Positions 16,419-26,176 of a stretch of 64,000 nt of DNA are shown here, one piece after another. Under the pieces are notes generated by a model. That model searched no databases, had not been told where the DNA came from, and was given only the letters and a program-made list of their open reading frames with translations. Position 1 is the first letter of the stretch, and the number at the start of each line of letters is the position of its first letter. The translations under genes were made by a program, and so were the position numbers. Origin of the DNA: an uncultured Flavobacteriaceae bacterium (lineage in GTDB: Bacteria > Bacteroidota > Bacteroidia > Flavobacteriales > Flavobacteriaceae); contig CANMFQ010000010.1 in assembly GCA_947497145.1 (NCBI GenBank), positions 1 to 64,000 on the forward strand, read 5' to 3'.

Positions 16419-16937
16419 TTAAAGAAACAAGCTATTAATCATACAGATGATTAGAAAATAGGCACTTTGTATTTCAGATCGAAGGGTTTTATAGGCATTT
16501 TTCATGTGATATTTAATGGTGTTCACTGATAGGCCTAATGTTTTTGCTACATGATGGTATTTTTGTCCTTCAATTGCACATAGTTGAAAAACTAACTTGC
16601 TATTTTTAGGTAGTTTAGCTAAGGCTTTTTTTAGTAAAAGTTGGTTTTCATGAAAAATAATATGTTCTTCGTATGAAGGTTGCACTTGCAGATTTTCGGA
16701 ATGTAGCGGTATGATTTTTTTAGCATAGCGTATTCTTTTAAGACTCTTATTTTTTATTGCTACTTTTATATACCTTTCTAAGTTTAAAATTTTACAAGTT
16801 TTCTTTCGCATCAAAATAGCAGCACACACGTCTTGCACTACTTCTTCAGCCTCTGCCTTATCTCCAAGATAGGAAAAAGAAAGCAGACACCATTCTTCGT
16901 AGTGCAGCATAAACATTTTTGCTAGTTTTGTTTTCAT
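16419..16937 (-). CDS. ECF-type RNA polymerase sigma factor
   Basis: This 172-residue sigma-70 family protein has region 2 at about 10-75 (YLGDKAEAEEVVQDV) and region 4 at about 115-160 (LPKNSKLVFQL and the helix-turn-helix HHVAKTLGLSVNTIKYHMKNAY). It is slightly shorter than the usual 180-200 aa and ends in a hydrophobic tail (YFLIICMINSLFL), which is unusual. Its gene is 207 bp upstream of fecR. It probably drives susCD when released by FecR, so this PUL has trans-envelope control in addition to the AraC regulator at 30 kb. Confidence 0.93.
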   Translation of the reverse strand: MKTKLAKMFMLHYEEWCLLSFSYLGDKAEAEEVVQDVCAAILMRKKTCKILNLERYIKVAIKNKSLKRIRYAKKIIPLHSENLQVQPSYEEHIIFHENQLLLKKALAKLPKNSKLVFQLCAIEGQKYHHVAKTLGLSVNTIKYHMKNAYKTLRSEIQSAYFLIICMINSLFL

Positions 16938-17054
16938 ACTTTTTATGAAACTATCCTAATTACCAATTAATTCCATGCTATCGCCAATGAAACTACTAAT
17001 TTTTTAATTGTTTTTTAAAAATCAATAAATTGTTTTCAAATAGTATGTAATTTG

Positions 17055-19643
17055 TTAAAATTGTATACGATGTTTTCCTTCAGAAAATTGAAAATAGTTG
17101 TTTTGTATTTGCGCTATATCTAAAGGTTGATTATCAACCATAATTGATTTTCTATTAACATCGTTTACCTTCATAAGATTTATGTTAACTTTCATTTCAC
17201 TTGGTATAGTGAGTTCTAAACTACGATTCCCTGTTTTGGTTGTATCCCATTTTAAAGTCATATTACCTTGAGGTGTTGGAATTATGCCCGCCACTTTTTT
17301 TAGGTTTATGTTGGTAAGGGAAATTTCTGCTTCTTTCATTCCGGGTTTTGTTGGTTTTATACCCAAAATATATTCAGCAAATAGGGCTGGAACAAAAGCA
17401 CTTTCGGTTTGGGCATCGCTTCGTGTTCTACCCATTTCTAGTTTTCCAGATCGCCCTATACCATTTAAACGCCATTCTTCCCATAATGTGCCATTAGTTT
17501 CGGGGGCTAACATTTTGTCAAATCTATTGCGAAACATTTCAAAGGATGCATCAATATACCCATATTCACAAAGCCCTTTGTGAAGATAATAAGACATTGC
17601 AGGCGTTACCATAATTAAACCCGACTCACGTTTTATATAGTTGTGATCATCTTTTACAAGTAGCTGGGTCGCGATTTTTTTTGCCTGTGTTGGTGTAGCT
17701 ATCTTCAGTGCTAAAGCAGTAGCATTACTATGCTCACTAAACATTGTTGATTGCTTTTTATCAATAAGCGCATCAACGAAAAGTTGTTTTTCTTCGTTCC
17801 AAAAATAATGCTGTAGTGATTGACGAAGTTGTTTTGCTTTGGCTTTATAAAGTTCACTTTCAGGCTTATCAAGCCAAGTTAAGAGCTTTGCAAAATCGTC
17901 TAAAGCTCCTAAATAGTGCCCGTTCAAATTGAAATTTGCTCCACGGCGGTCTAATAATGCATGATCTAGCCAATAGGGGTAAGGTGGGTTATTAATCAAG
18001 CCTACATCGTTGGTAAAACTTTCTAATAACTGCATTAATTTTTTTGCTGCGGGCAAAAGTTCTCTCACAGTCTTATAGTCTCCTGAATACAATAAATAAT
18101 TATAAAGACTACGAATCCAAAGACAGTTTGAGTCTAATATGATCATATAATCATCGCTAGCAGCTGGGGCATAGGCCGGCATAATACCATTAGCCTGTTG
18201 CTCTTGAGCAGTTTGCACTAAATACCTACGTTGAAGGGCTGTGTCGCCAAAGAGGTAGTAATTTCCTAGGGCAGCGTAATAGCCTGTTTGCGCATATTGC
18301 CTGCGTTCGCGATAGTTATCAGTATAAGCATCTGTGGTACATACGGTAATGGTTTTGGCTGTGGCATCCATGTAGTATTGTAGCCATGGTGCTTCTTTTG
18401 ATTTGATGTTTCCCTTCTTTTTAAAAGGATATTTATATTGACGCGTAGCTAGCGTATATAGGTTTACAGGAGCTTTGTCTGCATGAATAATAATTCCCAA
18501 ATAACGTGTTGGTTTAAAATAGGTTGCTTCCCAATAATCTTTTCCACCCGATAGGATTATTTTATCTCTATATTCTGAATCTACAATTTTGTAGGTGAAA
18601 TTTTCATCGACCACAAAAGGAGCACCAACAATTTCTACTTCTGTTCCTGAAACCCCTTCAATTTCAAGTATGGGTGTTCCATTTACAATTTCCCCTAAAT
18701 CAAATAATATACACCATGATTTTCCATTTTCTGCTATTGGAATTTGCAATGGTGCTTTTTCAGCTGCATAGTTTTTAGTGCTTTTGAGTATTGCTTTGTC
18801 AATCATTTTTGACAAGGGAATGGAAGCTTTATTGTTTACAGCTATTTGAGTTGCTTGAATAAGATTTTTAGCTTTTACTATATTTTCAATGAGGTAGGGT
18901 ACTTCTCGCGGAACCAAGGCTGTCCAAGGTGTAGCTAATTCAAAAGGGCGGTCGTTTTTTTGAACAGAAGGCCATCCTTCTGTTCTCAGTAAAGGTGTTG
19001 CATTTGTCCAATTTGAAGCGTCAAAATCAATTTCTTTCCAGCCTTTTAAATGTTTTCGCATATCTACACGGTCATTAACAATTTGTTGAAAACGACTTAT
19101 TGTAGGTGAATTGTTATCCCACGAAGATTGCTCGGAGACTTTCCATTCAGCATTGGTAAAAATATGTGAATTTTTTCCGTTTACATCTAAATCTAATTGG
19201 GCTAGCAACCCACCCCTTTGAACAAGGTTGTACGAGAATTTTTTCTTTTGACAATGTACACGTACTGCAATAACATTAGTACCTACTTGAAGAAAATCAG
19301 AAACATCAAGAATATCAAATGATTGATGATGTGGGGCACTACGGGCAGGACCTCTACGTACGTATTTTCCATTAATAAATAGTTGGTACTGCGAAGTAGC
19401 TGTAATTCTTAGCGAACTGGTTTGAGGTATCGTAGTTAGCTTGAACGTTTTTCTAGCTAATAATACATCAGAAATAATGGAGTCGTTTAACCAAATCCAT
19501 TGCGCTTTCCATGGTTTTAGAGCTAATTTATTATTTGATTGCTGCCAAGTTCCCTTTAGGTTATTACCAAGGTATTGCTCCTGCGCTGTTATAGGGATAG
19601 AATATATAAAAACACTGATAATTAATATAATAAGCATCATCAA
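17055..19643 (-). CDS. GH78-like (alpha-L-rhamnosidase-type) glycoside hydrolase
   Basis: This exported 862-residue enzyme has a signal peptide (cleavage near AQEQ, residue 20-22). Its N-terminal beta-sandwich domains include AQWIWLND and YQLFINGKYVRRGPARS, which are hallmarks of the GH78 N-terminal modules. An (alpha/alpha)6 barrel runs from about 410 and a C-terminal beta-domain ends it. In the barrel, TDNYRERRQY (441-450, candidate acid E446) stands where classical GH78 has a CPQRDERxGW-type motif. WEEW at 721-724 matches the general-base region. The acid motif differs enough that the sugar specificity may not be rhamnose. It lies 9 bp after the GH2 gene and is the last gene of that unit. 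Confidence 0.8.
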   Translation of the reverse strand: MMMLIILIISVFIYSIPITAQEQYLGNNLKGTWQQSNNKLALKPWKAQWIWLNDSIISDVLLARKTFKLTTIPQTSSLRITATSQYQLFINGKYVRRGPARSAPHHQSFDILDVSDFLQVGTNVIAVRVHCQKKKFSYNLVQRGGLLAQLDLDVNGKNSHIFTNAEWKVSEQSSWDNNSPTISRFQQIVNDRVDMRKHLKGWKEIDFDASNWTNATPLLRTEGWPSVQKNDRPFELATPWTALVPREVPYLIENIVKAKNLIQATQIAVNNKASIPLSKMIDKAILKSTKNYAAEKAPLQIPIAENGKSWCILFDLGEIVNGTPILEIEGVSGTEVEIVGAPFVVDENFTYKIVDSEYRDKIILSGGKDYWEATYFKPTRYLGIIIHADKAPVNLYTLATRQYKYPFKKKGNIKSKEAPWLQYYMDATAKTITVCTTDAYTDNYRERRQYAQTGYYAALGNYYLFGDTALQRRYLVQTAQEQQANGIMPAYAPAASDDYMIILDSNCLWIRSLYNYLLYSGDYKTVRELLPAAKKLMQLLESFTNDVGLINNPPYPYWLDHALLDRRGANFNLNGHYLGALDDFAKLLTWLDKPESELYKAKAKQLRQSLQHYFWNEEKQLFVDALIDKKQSTMFSEHSNATALALKIATPTQAKKIATQLLVKDDHNYIKRESGLIMVTPAMSYYLHKGLCEYGYIDASFEMFRNRFDKMLAPETNGTLWEEWRLNGIGRSGKLEMGRTRSDAQTESAFVPALFAEYILGIKPTKPGMKEAEISLTNINLKKVAGIIPTPQGNMTLKWDTTKTGNRSLELTIPSEMKVNINLMKVNDVNRKSIMVDNQPLDIAQIQNNYFQFSEGKHRIQF

Positions 19644-19652
19644 TTAAAGTTA

Positions 19653-22550
19653 TTATTTATATAAGAAATTAATAATATTAAAGAAAATTTTATCAGCAAC
19701 AGGGTCTTTGCCCAAATTTTCTAACAGCTTGAATTGCGAAATCATATAGCTACCCTTACCATAAGGAACAATAGCCATATCTGTACCCCACCATGAAGCC
19801 CCTGGCCCAGAATAATTCATTTTATGGTCTTTTGAGAACCAGTCAAAAGCAACGGTGCCTACAAGTGTTTCTATGGGTGTACTGTCTTTTCCTTTTAAAT
19901 CTCGCAAGGTGGTTTTTGGCCAAACATTCTCATAAATATTTCGCATCATTCCATTGGTTGGCAGTCCTTCAAATACAGGATGCTCATGTACTAAATGTGG
20001 AATACAGGTCCATAAGCCTACACCAGGGTGTGCGTTGGTACTAAAAGGAAATATCATACTTGTACCATCACTATCTTCGCTAGTACCTTCAAGGTATACC
20101 ACATTCCCTCCTTTTTTTACAAAACCTTCAAGGTGCTCAAAGCGTTTTTTATCAGCGGTCGATACGGGAGCAGCTCCAGTAACAAATACAGGAACAGAAA
20201 TAGGAGTAGCGGGGGAAAAAGTAGTCGCTTTTATACCAGCTTTTTTTAGAAAGGGAGACAGTGTTTTATTAACATCTAAAACAGCTATTTTAACTGTAGG
20301 GGTTTGGAGTTGGTTTTTATTAAAAACATCGAATGTCGTTGTATTTTCATTTAAAATGATGCCATCTGTTGTGGTAATTTTTGCAGAAACGATGTAGTTT
20401 CCTTCCCAATTGGCAGTGTTAAGTTTGTTTTTAAACAAGGATGAAACTCCTGATTTCCAATGAGTAGATGTTTCTTTAGTATACACTATTTCTCCATTAG
20501 CAGCGGTGATAACGATTGCTAAATTACTTGCGGTTTCTTCAAGTTCATTGATTCCAGTAATGCTTACCGTCAACCCTTTTTCGGCGTATACATTACGTGG
20601 TTCTGCCCGAATAGAAAGTAACTGGGGTTTATTGGCAGCTTTTGTACCTTCATAAACATCAGTTTTTGGGTTTCGCCATAAATCAAGTAGTCCGGCACCT
20701 AAAATCCAATCTCCGGCTACCAAGGCATGAATGCAATACCCATCTACTTCTGGATTAGACCTTACGGCTTCAATCATCCGTTTGTTTGCAGCTCCATGAA
20801 TAGCCTGTTGGTCTAAATAAAAACGCTGCATATTGGGATATATATTTTTAAAACCGCTTTCTTGTAATAGTGCTTCTTGTTCTGCTGCTAGCCGTTTGTG
20901 GTATCTATAGGCAGGTGTTAATGCGTTTCCTTTTTTTTGAAATAAGGTATTATTCACTGTTAAATCAGGCAGGCTACCGTAACCCAATTCAGAAACAAAA
21001 GACATCAAGCCAGGTACTACATTACGTCCAGGTGTTTTTCCTTTATATCCTTTTTTTGCTTTTTCTTCTTTTGTTAATCCAATAGCCAAATATCCGTCAT
21101 AGGTATCTTTATTGATAAAAGGACCTGGGTAATCATGAATATCATTGAATTGGGTGGGTTCGTACGCATTTGGTAGATACATATTAGCACCAAACGCCCA
21201 TCCTCCAGATTCGTCCAAAATTAATCTCGTAGGATCAAGAGTTCTTGTAACCATTGCCATGGGACGCATTAGCTGTTTCAGTACCGGACGGTGTAATTCA
21301 TTAAAAAGTTCCCATTGTACAATACAAGCTCTATTTCTATCTCTTAGAATCGCTTGAGTGATTTCATTTTTGACTCTTTTTGAAAGGTAAGGGGTAGATA
21401 ACGGAAGGCGCATGCATTCTAAAGCAGGACTCCCAACAACTAACACACCCATTTTGTCAGCCAAATCCAACCACATAGGAGTGGGAGGATGGCGCCATGG
21501 ACGAATCATATTAAAACCAGCTTCTTTAGCTAAGCGAATTTCTTTTCGTGCCATTTCTTCAGTATCTGGGTAGGCGATACCGTTAGGATATAATCCTTCA
21601 AAAAAAGTAGCTTTGATATAAATTCTTTTTCCATTGAGGTAAAAGTCTTTGTTTTTTATCGTTAGCTCACGAAGACCAAAATTTTCAACCCATACATCAG
21701 CAACTTTTCCATCTACAACTATTTTTACCTGTGCCTTGTATAGATTGGGGTTTTCAGGTGACCAATGTAGAGCATTGGGGATTTTTAATGTAAACTTTTT
21801 ATTGTTTTTTCCGGGGTGTAATTGCCATTTTTCTCTTGTAGTTGTCACTACTTGCGTTGTATCGCTTGCTAAAGAAATAGCAATGGTAACTTCTGCTGAT
21901 ACTCCTTTAATTGCAGTATGATCAACTGTAGCATGGAATGTAGCTGTATCATCGGCTATTTTTGGCTCAATAAAAATATTATCTACATAGGCGACATCTG
22001 TTGCTTTTAAGCTAACCTCTTGCCATATTCCGCCTGTAATACCGCCCCGCCACTGTGGTGTTTCTAAAGGCTTTACGCCATCAATTTCTTTATCAGACAA
22101 CAATATAGGGCCTACCACCCTAACCGTAAGTACATTTTTTTTTCCAACTTTTAAAAGTTCATCTACACGAAATTCGAAAGGAGTGAAACCACCCTCATGA
22201 AACCCAACTACTTCATCATTTAACCAAAATTCTGATAGGTAATTCACCGCTCCAAAATGCATTCTGATAACTTTACCTTGCCAGTTAGCAGGAACATCAA
22301 ATTCATGACGGTAAAAACCAACTCCTTCATAGTCTTGTTTAATCAATTCCCAACTACTAGGTACTTTTATATTTTGTTTATCAGGATGAGCACTAAAAAT
22401 AGCATCTTTGAACCACTTTTCGGATCTTCCTACATTGTTGTCATCAAAAATGATTTCCCAGTTACCATCAAGTGAAAGTTCGGTTTGCGCATGACTATTG
22501 ATAGCTGTGGCAAAAACGTATATTAAAAAAAGGATTTTATATGATTTCAT
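19653..22550 (-). CDS. GH2 glycoside hydrolase with C-terminal GATase-like domain
   Basis: This 965-residue exported hydrolase has a signal peptide ending near HAQTE (22). The sugar-binding jelly roll lies at about 25-190 and an Ig-like domain at 190-295. The TIM barrel spans about 297-600, with the acid/base in WELFNEL (E418) and the nucleophile in FVSELGYG (E521). An Ig-like linker leads to an alpha/beta domain (about 765-965) resembling the class I glutamine-amidotransferase fold often found in beta-galactosidases. Substrate may be a beta-galactoside or related unit exposed after desulfation. It is co-transcribed with the upstream sulfatase (14-bp gap) and the downstream GH78-like gene. 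Confidence 0.9.
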   Translation of the reverse strand: MKSYKILFLIYVFATAINSHAQTELSLDGNWEIIFDDNNVGRSEKWFKDAIFSAHPDKQNIKVPSSWELIKQDYEGVGFYRHEFDVPANWQGKVIRMHFGAVNYLSEFWLNDEVVGFHEGGFTPFEFRVDELLKVGKKNVLTVRVVGPILLSDKEIDGVKPLETPQWRGGITGGIWQEVSLKATDVAYVDNIFIEPKIADDTATFHATVDHTAIKGVSAEVTIAISLASDTTQVVTTTREKWQLHPGKNNKKFTLKIPNALHWSPENPNLYKAQVKIVVDGKVADVWVENFGLRELTIKNKDFYLNGKRIYIKATFFEGLYPNGIAYPDTEEMARKEIRLAKEAGFNMIRPWRHPPTPMWLDLADKMGVLVVGSPALECMRLPLSTPYLSKRVKNEITQAILRDRNRACIVQWELFNELHRPVLKQLMRPMAMVTRTLDPTRLILDESGGWAFGANMYLPNAYEPTQFNDIHDYPGPFINKDTYDGYLAIGLTKEEKAKKGYKGKTPGRNVVPGLMSFVSELGYGSLPDLTVNNTLFQKKGNALTPAYRYHKRLAAEQEALLQESGFKNIYPNMQRFYLDQQAIHGAANKRMIEAVRSNPEVDGYCIHALVAGDWILGAGLLDLWRNPKTDVYEGTKAANKPQLLSIRAEPRNVYAEKGLTVSITGINELEETASNLAIVITAANGEIVYTKETSTHWKSGVSSLFKNKLNTANWEGNYIVSAKITTTDGIILNENTTTFDVFNKNQLQTPTVKIAVLDVNKTLSPFLKKAGIKATTFSPATPISVPVFVTGAAPVSTADKKRFEHLEGFVKKGGNVVYLEGTSEDSDGTSMIFPFSTNAHPGVGLWTCIPHLVHEHPVFEGLPTNGMMRNIYENVWPKTTLRDLKGKDSTPIETLVGTVAFDWFSKDHKMNYSGPGASWWGTDMAIVPYGKGSYMISQFKLLENLGKDPVADKIFFNIINFLYK

Positions 22551-22564
22551 AATAATTTGGTGTA

Positions 22565-24181
22565 TTAAAATTTGGTTTTTGACAATGCAGCTAACTTTAC
22601 GGGGGCAACTGCATTGTTTAATTTTTTACGCATAGCATTAAGGGTTTTTAAATTACTATCTGCAATGTTTTTCCATTCATGAGGGTCAGTTTTATGATCA
22701 TATAATTCTTCAGCACCGTTATTATATAAAATATAGCGATACTGATTTGTACGCAGGGCATAATGTTGCATTGTAGGGTCATTTTCGTATTCAGGTCCAG
22801 CATATACCGCAGTTAATGCCGGTGTGTTTTCCCATGAACCGGTATGTTGGTTATTTAGTAGTGGCTGTAGGCTTTTTCCATCAAGTGAATGGCCTTTGTC
22901 GTTTTTTGTAGTTTCACTGCTTAATTGACATAGCTCTATAAGCGTGGGATAAATATCAATAAGCGATACTGTTTGAGTGATTTTTGAATTTGGAGTGGTT
23001 ACGTTTGGAATACGCATTATTAAGGGTATGCGTGTACTTTCTTCCCAAAGTGAATTTTTATAGAGGTAGTCTTTTTCGCCCATATGAAAACCATGATCAC
23101 TAGCCAAAATGACAATAGTATTTTCTTTGAGCGGTGATTTATTTAGTGCGTTCAAAACCTGGCCAACATTATCGTCAACAGCAGCCACGCAAGCAAGATA
23201 TGCCTGAGTCCACTTTTTTAAGCCCAATTCACTGCTACCATAGGCCTTTGTAATGGCTTCAAACATTTCTTTGCCAAATCGTAGGGTGAATACATCACCT
23301 TTATAGGCTATTTGTAAATGGGTATCGTCAATATCATTTTCTTTAATAATAGCTAAGTTTAATTCACTTAGCGGAAAACGGTCAAAATATTTTTGAGGCG
23401 CTACCAAAGGCGTGTGCGGCCTTAGAAAGCCAACGGCCATAAAAAAAGGTTGGTCAAGGTTTTTTTTACTCAGTTTTTTTATCTGTTCTGCTGCCCATTG
23501 TGCATTAATCTCATCAGGGGTGGGATCACGGTTTTCATCATTTATATACCGCATCGTTTTAAATCCCATTTTGGCATTACCTGTTGTCCAAAGTAGTGGT
23601 TTACCATTGGCACTTTTTCTTCCTTCCAAATTTATAAAGGGACCCAGAGAACCATCAACCCATCCAATGCTAGAAAATGGCATGGGTACATCGGGGTGTG
23701 GCACTTGTTTTTCTCCATCAAAAGGTGTTGGAGAATAATCTGCCTCATGCTCAAAATGACTCCATAATTCCTTTTTATTGTGATGCATGATCTTACCGCT
23801 TCCAAGCACCTGATAGCCTGCTTGTTGAAACTGTTCCATTAAGGTACGTGAATTAGCTAAGACTTCATAATTATACCAGGGTTTTTGAAAGTAATTATTA
23901 GAATTGTGGGGGTAAATCCCAGTGAATAAACTTGCTCTCGATGGTCCGCACATTGGCGCGTTTGTATACGCTTTGGTAAAGGTTGTCGCCGTTTTTGCAA
24001 AAGCATCCATATGTGGGGTTTTGGCTTGTGGATGACCTCCCAAAATGCCAATATTGTCATTTAGATCGTCAACCATAATCACCAGTACATTGGGTTTTTT
24101 AATGCTCGTATTGGTTTTGTAAGAAGATTGACATCCTACACTTATAATTAACAATAGTATATAGTTCAAAAAGTTCTTCAT
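22565..24181 (-). CDS. S1-family sulfatase, iduronate-2-sulfatase-like lipoprotein
   Basis: This sulfatase has the MVDDLNDNIG metal motif and CGPSR active site (Cys78 from the chosen start), typical of the iduronate-2-sulfatase-like branch. That branch includes enzymes acting on algal galactans and other sulfated glycans. The C-terminal region YDHKTDPHEWKN is also typical. The start at 24181 gives a proper lipoprotein signal (MKNFLNYILL, Cys17). The frame is open 17 codons further (to 24232), but those residues are charged and would bury the signal. It is the first gene of the sulfatase/GH2/GH78-like unit. The mature enzyme is about 520 aa. Confidence 0.92.
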   Translation of the reverse strand: MKNFLNYILLLIISVGCQSSYKTNTSIKKPNVLVIMVDDLNDNIGILGGHPQAKTPHMDAFAKTATTFTKAYTNAPMCGPSRASLFTGIYPHNSNNYFQKPWYNYEVLANSRTLMEQFQQAGYQVLGSGKIMHHNKKELWSHFEHEADYSPTPFDGEKQVPHPDVPMPFSSIGWVDGSLGPFINLEGRKSANGKPLLWTTGNAKMGFKTMRYINDENRDPTPDEINAQWAAEQIKKLSKKNLDQPFFMAVGFLRPHTPLVAPQKYFDRFPLSELNLAIIKENDIDDTHLQIAYKGDVFTLRFGKEMFEAITKAYGSSELGLKKWTQAYLACVAAVDDNVGQVLNALNKSPLKENTIVILASDHGFHMGEKDYLYKNSLWEESTRIPLIMRIPNVTTPNSKITQTVSLIDIYPTLIELCQLSSETTKNDKGHSLDGKSLQPLLNNQHTGSWENTPALTAVYAGPEYENDPTMQHYALRTNQYRYILYNNGAEELYDHKTDPHEWKNIADSNLKTLNAMRKKLNNAVAPVKLAALSKTKF

Positions 24182-24287
24182 TTTTACTTTAATCTGTCTT
24201 GAATAGTCGTGTTTAATCATTTTTAATAGCAATGTGAAATGACGTTTTATAATCTTGTCAAAGGGTGTTAATAGACTTTAACTCAAA

Positions 24288-24301
24288 ACCTAAAATTAGG
24301 T
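24288..24301. promoter_or_regulatory. Possible operator, inverted repeat upstream of the sulfatase unit
   Basis: ACCTAA-AA-TTAGGT is a perfect 6-bp inverted repeat about 107 bp before the sulfatase start, in the 191-bp gap after the kinase gene. It could be a regulator site or a chance palindrome. No terminator is evident in the gap. Confidence 0.3.
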
Positions 24302-24372
24302 CTACGCTGTTAAACTTATTGTACTATAAAAAACTTGCTGAAAATTTTATTGACAAACTCGTTTATCACTAA

Positions 24373-25461
24373 TTATCGAACAACACGCCCAGAGGCATTG
24401 CCCCCCATTAGACGTTCTACTTCGGCTCTGGTTGAATAATTAAAATCTCCTTTAATTGAGTGCTTTAAACAAGATGCTGCTACGGCATATTTTACAGCAG
24501 TTGAAGGATCACTTAGTTCAGGAGTTATAAGGGCAAAAATTAAGCCTCCAGCAAAAGAATCGCCACCACCAACACGATCTACAATATTTTTTATTTGATA
24601 AGCACTGTAGTTGCCATTGGCGTCTATAGGTGCAAAGTAAGGGGTGTCATTAGCTGCGTCATAAAGCATGGCTCCCCAATTGTTATGACTAGCCGAGTGG
24701 CTTTCTCTTAGTGTAATAGCAACCTTACTCACATTAGGAAATTGCGCCACCACTTGACGTGCCACATCCGGATAACGAGCGGTGTCTAAAGCTCCAGAAT
24801 GTACATCAGTATCTCCAGCTTGAATACCCAACACATCATGGCAGTCTTCTTCATTACCAATAACAACATCAATAAAAGGCAGTATTTGGCGCATGGTTTT
24901 TTGAGCTAATTCTTTGGTGCTATAGTTCGAATCCCAATTCCAGAGCTTACCCCTAAAATTCAAATCAATAGAAACCGAAGCTCCTGCGGCTTTTGCTTTT
25001 TGAGCAGCTACCAGCGTTGCTTCAGCAGCAGATTTGGAAAGGGCGGGGGTGATACCACTAAGGTGTAACCATTGGGCATCTTTAAAAATAGCATTCCAAT
25101 CATAGTGATGAGCTGGGGTTATAGCAACGGCAGAATCAGCTCTGTCATAGATAACATTACTAGGTCTTTGATTAGCACCAGTTTCTAAAAAATATAATCC
25201 CAACCGGCCTTCATTGGTGCGCAGTACATAATCGGTATCAATACCTACGGCTCTAACAGCATCCATTGTAGCTTCTGCCAACGCATGTTGGGGAAGCGCA
25301 GTAACATAGCGTGCTTTACCCCCAAAATTACAAATGGATGCTGCTACACTTGCTTCTGCACCAGCGTAGGTAACTTCAAAATTTCGTACTTGTCGTAAAC
25401 GCAGGTTTGCAGGTGCTGCTAAACGACCCATTATTTCTCCAAACGTAACTACTGTTTTCAT
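24373..25461 (-). CDS. kdgK: 2-keto-3-deoxy-sugar-acid kinase (PfkB family)
   Basis: This kinase phosphorylates a 2-keto-3-deoxy-hexonate (gluconate or galactonate form) at C6. The PfkB fold is clear: VTFGEIMGRL at the start, substrate-binding residues in AGAEASVAAS (about 33-42), SIDLNFRGKLW (about 164-174), and the C-terminal signature GGGDSFAGG with catalytic Asp301. Length is 362 aa, a little longer than enterobacterial KdgK. It lies 20 bp after the aldolase gene. A kinase here means the substrate has a free C6 hydroxyl, which excludes a 6-deoxy acid such as that from rhamnose. Confidence 0.88.
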   Translation of the reverse strand: MKTVVTFGEIMGRLAAPANLRLRQVRNFEVTYAGAEASVAASICNFGGKARYVTALPQHALAEATMDAVRAVGIDTDYVLRTNEGRLGLYFLETGANQRPSNVIYDRADSAVAITPAHHYDWNAIFKDAQWLHLSGITPALSKSAAEATLVAAQKAKAAGASVSIDLNFRGKLWNWDSNYSTKELAQKTMRQILPFIDVVIGNEEDCHDVLGIQAGDTDVHSGALDTARYPDVARQVVAQFPNVSKVAITLRESHSASHNNWGAMLYDAANDTPYFAPIDANGNYSAYQIKNIVDRVGGGDSFAGGLIFALITPELSDPSTAVKYAVAASCLKHSIKGDFNYSTRAEVERLMGGNASGRVVR

Positions 25462-25481
25462 AGGTTCTTACTTGTTTTATC

Positions 25482-26153
25482 TTACGATCTTATTGCTTCA
25501 ATTAATTGTCTTATCTCTTTGGCATTTTTTGTTATTGAATGCCAGTCTTCTGCCTGTATCAATGCTCTTTTAGCTACCCAAGAACCCCCAATTGCCGTGA
25601 TGAGTTTTGATTGTAAATATGACGGTGCGTTAGCAATATTACATCCACCTAGTGGAATAAATTTAAGGTCTAAATAAGTATAAGGGGCTGCCATGTTTTC
25701 TAAATGTTTTATTCCACCAGAAGTTTCAGCAGGGAAAAATTTTAAGACTCGGCAACCCTGTTCTACCGCTATTTCAATATCTGTTGGTGTCATAATACCA
25801 GGAGCAAAAGATAAACCTTGCTTCTGTGCTTCTGCAATAATTTTTGGATTACAGCCTGGAGATACAGCAAAGTCGGCTCCAATATCAACTACTGCTTTTA
25901 CTTGGTCTACAGTTAAAACGGTTCCAAAACCCAGCGTCATTTCGGGGACTTCTTTTTTTATAATTTTAGCAGCAGCCACGGCTGCTGGGGTTCTCAGGGT
26001 TAATTCAATAGTATCAACACCCCCAGCTAAAAGTGCCTTAGCTAAGGGTAATGCATGTTTAACTTCATCAATAATGAGAACAGCAATAATGCCTGCATCA
26101 TCTATTTTCTTAATTAGATTGGGCGTCATTGCTTGTTGTGAAATGGGTTGCAT
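25482..26153 (-). CDS. eda: KDPG/KDPGal-type aldolase
   Basis: This class I aldolase cleaves 2-keto-3-deoxy-6-phospho-gluconate or -galactonate to pyruvate and glyceraldehyde-3-phosphate. It has the family motifs ELTLRT (E50), GFGTVLT, FAVSPG and the Schiff-base lysine K138 in VLKFFPAE. Length is 223 aa, normal for Eda. It sits between the permease and the kinase in a five-gene operon. Gluco- versus galacto-specificity cannot be read from the sequence. Confidence 0.9.
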   Translation of the reverse strand: MQPISQQAMTPNLIKKIDDAGIIAVLIIDEVKHALPLAKALLAGGVDTIELTLRTPAAVAAAKIIKKEVPEMTLGFGTVLTVDQVKAVVDIGADFAVSPGCNPKIIAEAQKQGLSFAPGIMTPTDIEIAVEQGCRVLKFFPAETSGGIKHLENMAAPYTYLDLKFIPLGGCNIANAPSYLQSKLITAIGGSWVAKRALIQAEDWHSITKNAKEIRQLIEAIRS

Positions 26154-26176
26154 AATGTAAAATTTATTCTTTAAAA

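Noticed and set aside
22565-24232. Longer sulfatase start at 24232
   Set aside because: It would put 17 charged residues before the lipoprotein signal. The start at 24181 gives a standard signal.
24288-24301. Calling ACCTAA-AA-TTAGGT a terminator
   Set aside because: The loop is two bases and no T-run follows on either strand. It is listed only as a possible operator at low confidence.
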